A model generated the notes under the pieces. The model did no database searches. It had not been told where the DNA came from and saw nothing but the letters and a program-made list of their open reading frames with translations. A stretch of 64,000 nt of DNA from positions 62,001 through 126,000 of the forward strand of contig JANSLP010000013.1 in NCBI GenBank assembly GCA_029298735.1, in the 5' to 3' direction. Below are positions 58,399-64,000 of the stretch, piece by piece; the first letter of the stretch is position 1; each line of letters opens with the position of its first letter. This DNA is from Ophiostoma sp. CBS 140.51 (taxonomy: Eukaryota; Ascomycota; Sordariomycetes; Ophiostomatales; Ophiostomataceae). A program made the translations under genes and the position numbers.

Positions 58399-59865
58399 TC
58401 AAGAGCTGCAGAGTTTGGGTACTTGCACAGACGACATTGAGATGCATAAAGCAAACCGTGGACGTGTCTATTGTGTGCCGGCATCAAACCAGCCGATACA
58501 GACACTTTTTGACGTTCTAGCCAATGGGCGATTGAGTGTGCCTCATCCAAACACCGGCGAACGTAGCCGTGCCCTTTCCCCCAACCCATCCGGGACAATC
58601 GTTTCGCTCTACGATGTAAGTGGGTAGAGGAGCTGAGGAGGCAGCGATAAGAGGTACGTCGTGTAGTGAGTGTGGATGATGACTAGTGATTTTGAAATCT
58701 TTGGAGATAAAAAAAGAAAAGGGAAGAATGAAAAGGTGTTAGGGGATAAAAGGAAAACAGGGGTAAGGGGGTGTGAGAAACCCCAAAGAGAGGGCAAAAT
58801 GGCGACAATGGGTGCTTCCCTGCTGTTTGAAACGGCTGCTCCGCTGGCCGCTCCCGAGATAGTTTCAGCTTTCTTGCATTCAACAACAAAGTACTCCGTA
58901 CTGAAGGACGTCTATCACCTTCAGTTTTGTTCTTTTGGCTTTTCTCTCTATACTGGATCGTTATTTTTTCTATTGTCCTCAACCTCCTATTTCTCTTGCT
59001 TTGAATTTATTGTCATCTTGACTGTGCTCCTCGTGTTCTCATACTCGCGTCCTATTGTTGAAACTTGCCCCATTTGTTTTTTCTATACTGACTTGATATT
59101 CACCACCGTTTCTTTTATCGTTTTTAATTTTAATTTCATATCATCTCCGCTTTAATTCTCTTCCCACATGGCCGTATGAAGCATCGAAGAGCACTCGGAC
59201 AGACATAGATACTGGTATCATGTAGATCATCTTGCCCTTCGTCTTCTTTTCTGCCCTCATCCTCGTCCTTGTCCTCGTCCTCGCTTCTGTCTGTTTTTGG
59301 CTCATCCGCCGCATGGTCTGTGTGAGATCCGCTTCTGCCCATGCTCCCAAACGTGCCCTCTTCCCTCCGTCTCGCCTCTCGTCTTTCCTTACGAGGACAC
59401 GGGCTTCCTTGTCGATACAATTGCGTCCTTTTTTGCCTGGTCATTGCTCAGTGGTAGATCATGCGGAGGATAAGTTGCCATCTTGATGCTAGACGGCAAT
59501 CCCCTGCCGATTTCTATTCTCGGCCTGACCCTCGTCGTTCTCTCTCTCATTTTGTCCATTTACCATTTCTGTTGATGAATCTTTCTTCCATCTTTCCTTC
59601 TTCTAGAACATTTGTCAAGGGCAACGCCGCAGCTGTGCCAAGTGTCTTGGCGATGTTTGAATGGCGAGCATCATTGTTTCTATTTAATGGGCATTCCGAT
59701 TATCATAAGAGGCTGCAATGAAAGTTGTGGCACTGGTAACGAAGGAAATACGGAAGGGAGTATACAAGTAGTATGAGGATACACCGTATATCAAATAAGA
59801 TACGCGAGAGATATAGTATTATGCGAGGTAGGCATCAACCTCTATCTACAGCTACACCATTATCT

Positions 59866-61856
59866 TCACCGGCCAAACCTCGACAAAGTCTTTGTCGATT
59901 TGGCCTGCGCGCCCTCTAACATCTTGGAGAAGTCGCGGTACAAAGAGTTGATGGTGCCGTTAGCTTCCCAGTCGTCAACAATCTTATTGGCAAAGGCCCG
60001 CCGCTTTTTCGTCTTCATTTTCTTCTTGCGGCCATCCAGCTGGTCCAACAGACGGTCCGCCTTGAGCTTCTCCTCGACCCAGTCCTTGAGTGCTCGTCGC
60101 CAGTGCAGCAGATCGTGTGCTGTCTCGGCATTGCTGTGACAGACGACACCAACGTACCACTGCCGTGATGTTGGCGGTAGTGTGTTGCCGTTCATATCAA
60201 TAGAAACATGGTCGTCATCGGCATCTTCCTCTTCATCGCTGTCTGCTTCCTCGATATCATCGAGCGTCTTGCTGTCGTAGGCCTTGCCGCTGAACATGAC
60301 ACGGAAGGATGCCGGGTGGTTCGTCCGACCACAGGCGTGACACACGTTCTCGTCTATGCCGGGGATGACAAAGCTGTCTTTGCTGCCGCCTGACGGCCGA
60401 ATGTTGAAGCTGTCCATGTACGGTCGTGCACGCAAGGTGCCGTAGAACTCGGGTGTCCATACGGACGAAATGAACCGCGACTGTGCCAGACCACCCACCT
60501 CGCGGTCTAGCCGGTCCCATGCGACCTTGTACAGCTCGTCATCCGACTCGGCAAACACGCCGCCTGGGTTGACACGCCGGTGGACCAGCCACTCGATGGC
60601 GTCCTTGAAGTGGCTCTTGAGCGGCTTGTGTGCCTGGAAGGTGAACTGTAGCGGTATCTCTCGCCGCAGCATGGCCTGCACATCTTCGGCATCGCTGCCA
60701 TCAGGCGCACCTAGCAATCCCGGGCTATCATCGATAAAATCGGCCATGTCTTCAGGCCCTTCCTCATCCTCGTCCACCTGGCCGTCGCCCAGATTAAAAT
60801 TGTCGTACCCATCGTCTGACTCCTCATCATACTTGCTGCGGAGCTGCATAATGGCAGAGAACTGGTCCTGCTCGCGCTCCTTCTCCGCTTTCTTCCTCTT
60901 CTCGTCCTTTTTCTTCTTCTTCTTATCCTTCTTCCACTTTTTCTTCAGGTCCTTTTCCATCTGCTCGGCAGAGACCGGCTCTGCCTCGTCTTCGTCTTTT
61001 GGCTTTTCATCCTCTTCGTCGTCCTCAAAGTCGGACAGGGCAACGTGGTCCGGGTCTTTGTCATATAGAGCTACTCTAGGCTCCTCCTCTTCGGACAAGA
61101 CATCCTCTAGGTCGCTCTCGGTAACCTTCTCGCCCATTCTCCGGAGCCGCAGCAGTTCCATGTGTCGCTGCCTGGCTGTCCGAGCACCGCTTTTCCGTGC
61201 CGAGCGGGAGACGCTGCTCCCCAGCTGTTGCTCCTTCTTTGCAGGTGTGGAACGGACCAGCCGTGACGGTGTTTGCTTTGGCGGCGGTGTCAAGATGACA
61301 AGATCGTCACTGTCGTCATCACTGTCGGCAGATGGCTGACGGCCTCGACGGAGTCGCTTTGCTGGCCGCACATCATCCTCGTCCTCGTCCTCGGAGTCGG
61401 AGTCGGATATTGCAACTGGCTTGGATGGTCGTCGAGACGGCAGGATATCAGCAGTGTCTTCAGAATCGGCATCCTCGCCTTCGTCTTCGTCTTCGTCGTC
61501 ACTGTCCACAACAGCTTTCCCGCGAGACTTGCTGGACACCAGCGATGAGTTTGTCTCGGACCTGGCCTTTCGTTTCCTCGCCGACCTTTGGATAGGTAGG
61601 CTGTCCTCATCGTCGTCGTCGTCATCCTCATCCTCGCTGACAGCCTTGCTGACAGGAGGAGGAGCCTCTCTCGCAACGTTCCTAGAAATAGGTGATGACG
61701 ACACGGATGCCCTAAACTGTGCTGCTCTGCCTATGAAGGTGCAAAATATGACAGTCAGTATAAAGTAAAGTACACATTTTATAAAAAGTCGCCATGTTAC
61801 GCACCTAGTACATCCTCGATCGTGATCTGCCTGCTCTTCTTCTTTGACCGGCCCAT
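59866..61856 (-). CDS. DUF4211-domain nuclear protein
   Basis: Exons 61805-61856 (ATG at 61856, MGRSKKKSRQITIEDVLG) and 59866-61730; intron 61731-61804 (GTGCGT..CATAG, 74 nt, phase 1); 638 aa. The frame before 61730 has no ATG, so the small first exon is required. The N-terminal half is a chain of acidic Ser/Asp/Glu blocks and Lys/Arg clusters (RKRKAR, PAKRLRRGR, a KKKWKKDKKKKKKDEKRKK run), with nuclear-localisation character. The C-terminal half (about residues 375-610) is the folded part: IPLQFTFQAHKPLKSHF, then CHACGRTNHPASFRVMFSGKAYD, WYVGVVCHSNAETAHDLLHWRRAL. It matches my memory of the fungal DUF4211 family, whose conserved CxxC..C suggests a zinc-binding site. Function unknown; a chromatin-associated role is inferred from composition only. 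Confidence 0.87.
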
Positions 61857-62965
61857 TTCACCAAAGCTGTTCGCCGGCTAGAGAGTTGAAGATTGGTAAG
61901 GCTTTGGCCGTAGAGAATGAAGTTCTGAAGTGATGGAGTAAAATAATGAATGTGAAAAAGAAATAAAGACAGGATCTACCGTGACCGTGAAGTTGGGATG
62001 ACTAGGCTGTCTCAGTCTAGAACTCGAAAAAAAAAAAGAGAAGCGCGCTCCTTGAAGATGGAAAACGCTTAAATGAATGAAGCGATGTGAAGCTGGTGTC
62101 TGTCGCTTCTTCGCCAGTATTTGACAATGTGAAAATAGTGTATGATAAAGGTACCCAAAACTAAACAATATGTTTTATGAAAAGAAAAATGCAACAGTGG
62201 CGAGAATGTCAACCTCGAGAGACCAAAAAGTGATCCATTCACGCCGAGAACTCGCGTTCGATAAATTGGAATTTCACGCTCGCCGCGATGTCACGTGATA
62301 TTAGTTTAAGTGGAACCTCGCCTCCAGATTATCAAAACAACATTTTCACTGCTTCCACAACCACACTCTCGAAAATCGCTTTAAAATTATGCAGATATTC
62401 TGACGTTCGCAATGAAGTGTGTCTATGTAAATGCTTGGTTTCATATTGAAGTATCTTAAAGCTTGGAACCCTTGTCCAGCTAATGCGCCTAGGACACCTA
62501 TCTATTGTCAACGGCTCCCCCCCAAAAAATTATACACATTATTAAGATACAATAACACCCAGCCGGCCGTCATGTCCCCGGAGCAAAAGTATAAAAAATA
62601 GGAAAAAGAAAAGAAATGCGGAGTGTAAAATCCAAGGGGGGTGATGATAATAATTAATTAATAGGAGGCCTTGGAAGACGAAAGAAAGAGAAATAAGATG
62701 AGGTGGTGGGCGATGATGAAGGAGGGCGAGGAAAACGCTTAGGGAAATTCAAAGGGGAAGATTAAAAGGGGAAGAATGAACAACACGATAAAATGCAACC
62801 CTTGAACGCCAAAAAGTATATGTTCCCCCTTGTGTGGATGGGAACTTTCCGAACTTTCTATCGACTGCTCACGAAAATCGTGGTCAGATGCCGAAGCAGG
62901 TTCTCCCTCCTCAGTTGCCGCAGTTGTATATCCATGATGATGCGGCGGTAATGCGAAGAAAGGTT
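61857..62965. other. Spacer LCB2 / DUF4211 gene
   Basis: 1.1 kb between tandem minus-strand genes. It contains the DUF4211 promoter and LCB2 3' UTR, with an AT-rich tract at 62640-62665 (repeated TTAAT) and a perfect TCACGTGA palindrome at 62291-62298, about 435 bases upstream of the DUF4211 gene start. No further gene seen. Confidence 0.5.
62291..62298. promoter_or_regulatory. TCACGTGA E-box palindrome upstream of the DUF4211 gene
   Basis: Perfect 8-bp palindrome, the preferred Cbf1-type bHLH site, located at a typical promoter distance from the DUF4211 start. Occupancy is unknown. Confidence 0.35.
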
Positions 62966-64000
62966 CTACCGTAGTCGCTTCTTGGCGTCCTCCTCGCCAG
63001 CAGCAAGGACATCCTCAATCTTCCACCGGGGCGGGCGGATGACAGCCTGGGCGCCCTGCTCCTTAATCATCTCGCGCTCCATCTCAGGGGTCACGCCGGC
63101 TGGCAGTGGGTCCAGACCGCCAGCAATGCCCGTGGAGAACTTGAGCTGCAAAATGTCACCAACCTCGTCGCAAGCAATCAGCAAGCGATCCATGTCTTCC
63201 TTGGTGTGCGATGAGGAGATACAGAAGCGGGCACGAGAGCTGATAAGCGGCGTAGCCGGATAACCGACGATAACGACAGAGATCTTCCGCTTCAGCATTT
63301 CTCGACTGAAAGAAGACATCTTGCCGGGGCTGTAGAGAACAACAGGAATAATGGGAGAATCGTCGTGGCCGTAGACAATGAAGCCGAGACGCTTGAGTCC
63401 GAGGCGAAGGTAGCGGGAGTTGAAGGCAATACGCTGCAGCCGCTCTTCACCCTGGCCGGGGACAAGCTCACCGGCAATGATCTTCAGAGACGACAGAATC
63501 TGGACGAGAACAGCGGGCGAAGGAGCTTCACCAAAGTGTGTAGCAGCATTCGTGGCCTTGAGCTTCTCGATGATGTGCTTCTCACCAGAAACGTAACCAC
63601 CGTTGGCACCGAAGGACTTTGTGAAAGTACCCATGAGAATATCGACCTCGGAGGGATCAACCTTGAAGTAGTCACAGACACCACGGCCATTGCGGCCGAC
63701 GGCACCGATACTGTGGGCCTCATCGACAAACAAGAAAAACTTGTACTTGCGCTTCAGGGCAAGAACGTTGGGCAGATCGACCATGGTACCCTCCATCGAG
63801 TAGAGACCCTCGACGGCAACGAGAATCTTCTTCCAGGGGCGGTGAGTGCGGGGCTGGCCCTGGGAGATGGCATCACGAAGCTGCTGCTCCAGATCCTCCA
63901 TATCATTGTGCTTGAAAGAGCGGATAACAGCGCCAGAGACACGGGCACCGATGCGGATAGAGGCGTGATTCAGCTCATCGGACAGGATCAGGCAGCCTTT
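62966..64000 (-). CDS. LCB2: Serine palmitoyltransferase subunit 2 (N-terminus beyond window)
   Basis: PLP-dependent alpha-oxoamine synthase subunit that condenses serine and palmitoyl-CoA to 3-ketosphinganine in the ER, the first step of sphingolipid synthesis, together with Lcb1. The frame runs without a break from the right edge (KGCLILSDELNHASIRIGARVS) to TAG at 62966; 344 C-terminal residues are visible. Key features: VEGLYSMEGTMVDLP, the PLP-ring aspartate region FLFVDEAHSIGAVG, and the Schiff-base lysine in GTFTKSFGANGGYVSG. The GTFTKSFG form is the hallmark of Lcb2 rather than Lcb1, which lacks this lysine, or of 5-aminolevulinate synthase. The C-terminal domain ends VLAAGEEDAKKRLR. 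Full length would be about 640 residues, so roughly half lies outside the window. Confidence 0.95.
   Translation of the reverse strand, partial: KGCLILSDELNHASIRIGARVSGAVIRSFKHNDMEDLEQQLRDAISQGQPRTHRPWKKILVAVEGLYSMEGTMVDLPNVLALKRKYKFFLFVDEAHSIGAVGRNGRGVCDYFKVDPSEVDILMGTFTKSFGANGGYVSGEKHIIEKLKATNAATHFGEAPSPAVLVQILSSLKIIAGELVPGQGEERLQRIAFNSRYLRLGLKRLGFIVYGHDDSPIIPVVLYSPGKMSSFSREMLKRKISVVIVGYPATPLISSRARFCISSSHTKEDMDRLLIACDEVGDILQLKFSTGIAGGLDPLPAGVTPEMEREMIKEQGAQAVIRPPRWKIEDVLAAGEEDAKKRLR

Larger units (their letters stand above)
55707..59865. other. 4.2 kb gene-poor region upstream of STE50
   Basis: No supported gene. The STE50-side 700 bases are CT-rich on the minus strand (promoter and leader). 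Further right are a G-quadruplex motif (57106-57137), a degenerate CTGTTCATCAG tandem repeat (58335-58398) and two ATG-started frames without known motifs: 209 codons at 57525-58154 (-) and 140 codons at 58205-58627 (+). Both have atypical composition; neither shows introns or domains. Sequence at 58900-59160 is T-rich. Confidence 0.5.

Noticed and set aside
58670..59155. 161-codon plus-strand frame with hydrophobic C-terminus
   Set aside because: The hydrophobicity follows from T-rich DNA (Phe/Leu/Ser codons); no start context, introns or recognisable motif.
1..64000. tRNA, rRNA, CRISPR, transposon or defence-island signals
   Set aside because: Looked for B-box-like GGTTCGA, direct-repeat arrays, terminal repeats and transposase or nuclease motifs; none was found. 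The gene set is ordinary eukaryotic core genes.

Overview
This window looks like a conserved, gene-syntenic piece of a filamentous ascomycete chromosome. Introns are short (54-140 nt, a few longer), with GT..AG borders and CTAAC-type branch sites. Exons are GC-rich, and gene leaders are long and pyrimidine-rich. The proteins carry the long Ser/Pro/Gln-rich tails common in Sordariomycetes, and the gene forms (a BUD14 homologue, a large two-PHD RCO1, a SPO76-type PDS5) fit that class. An Ophiostomatales-like (Sporothrix-type) genome is my guess; the genus cannot be fixed from sequence reading alone. I found no transposon, prophage-like, CRISPR, tRNA or rRNA feature, and no biosynthetic or defence cluster.

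Layout, left to right: BUD14-like SH3 polarity protein (-, 3' end off the left edge); a single-TM protein of unknown function (+, 6045-9068); a 5 kb gene-poor stretch; JSN1/PUF-type RRM-Pumilio protein (+, 14031-17978); RCO1 PHD-finger subunit of an Rpd3S-type deacetylase complex (-, 19688-26669); EBP1/PA2G4-type M24 protein (-, 29477-31125); SNF5 (+, 32030-34698); PDS5/SPO76 cohesin factor (-, 35812-40572); a Ser/Thr-rich membrane protein (+, 43470-44537); CEG1 mRNA guanylyltransferase (-, 45292-46524); NHX1-type Na+/H+ exchanger (+, 47560-49963); a coiled-coil protein of unknown function (+, 51414-53093); STE50 adaptor (-, 54007-55706); a 4.2 kb gene-poor stretch; a DUF4211 nuclear protein (-, 59866-61856); LCB2 serine palmitoyltransferase subunit (-, N-terminus off the right edge).

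The genes are not an operon or pathway cluster. They are housekeeping and signalling genes: chromatin (RCO1, SNF5), cohesion (PDS5), RNA (CEG1, JSN1), polarity and MAPK signalling (BUD14, STE50), ion homeostasis (NHX1) and sphingolipids (LCB2). EBP1/SNF5 and CEG1/NHX1 are divergent pairs with about 0.9-1.0 kb shared promoters. Several neighbours are convergent (JSN1/RCO1, SNF5/PDS5, the Ser/Thr-rich gene/CEG1, the coiled-coil gene/STE50).

I rebuilt exon structures by hand from splice signals and reading phase. The points most worth a second look are an in-frame TAG between two halves of BUD14, a GC-AG intron in PDS5, an 835-nt intron in RCO1, a 14-codon uORF ending six bases before the JSN1 start, a possible C2H2 finger in SNF5, the architecture of the 1007-aa membrane protein, a G-quadruplex motif upstream of STE50, and paired CACGTG sites near 4.65 kb.
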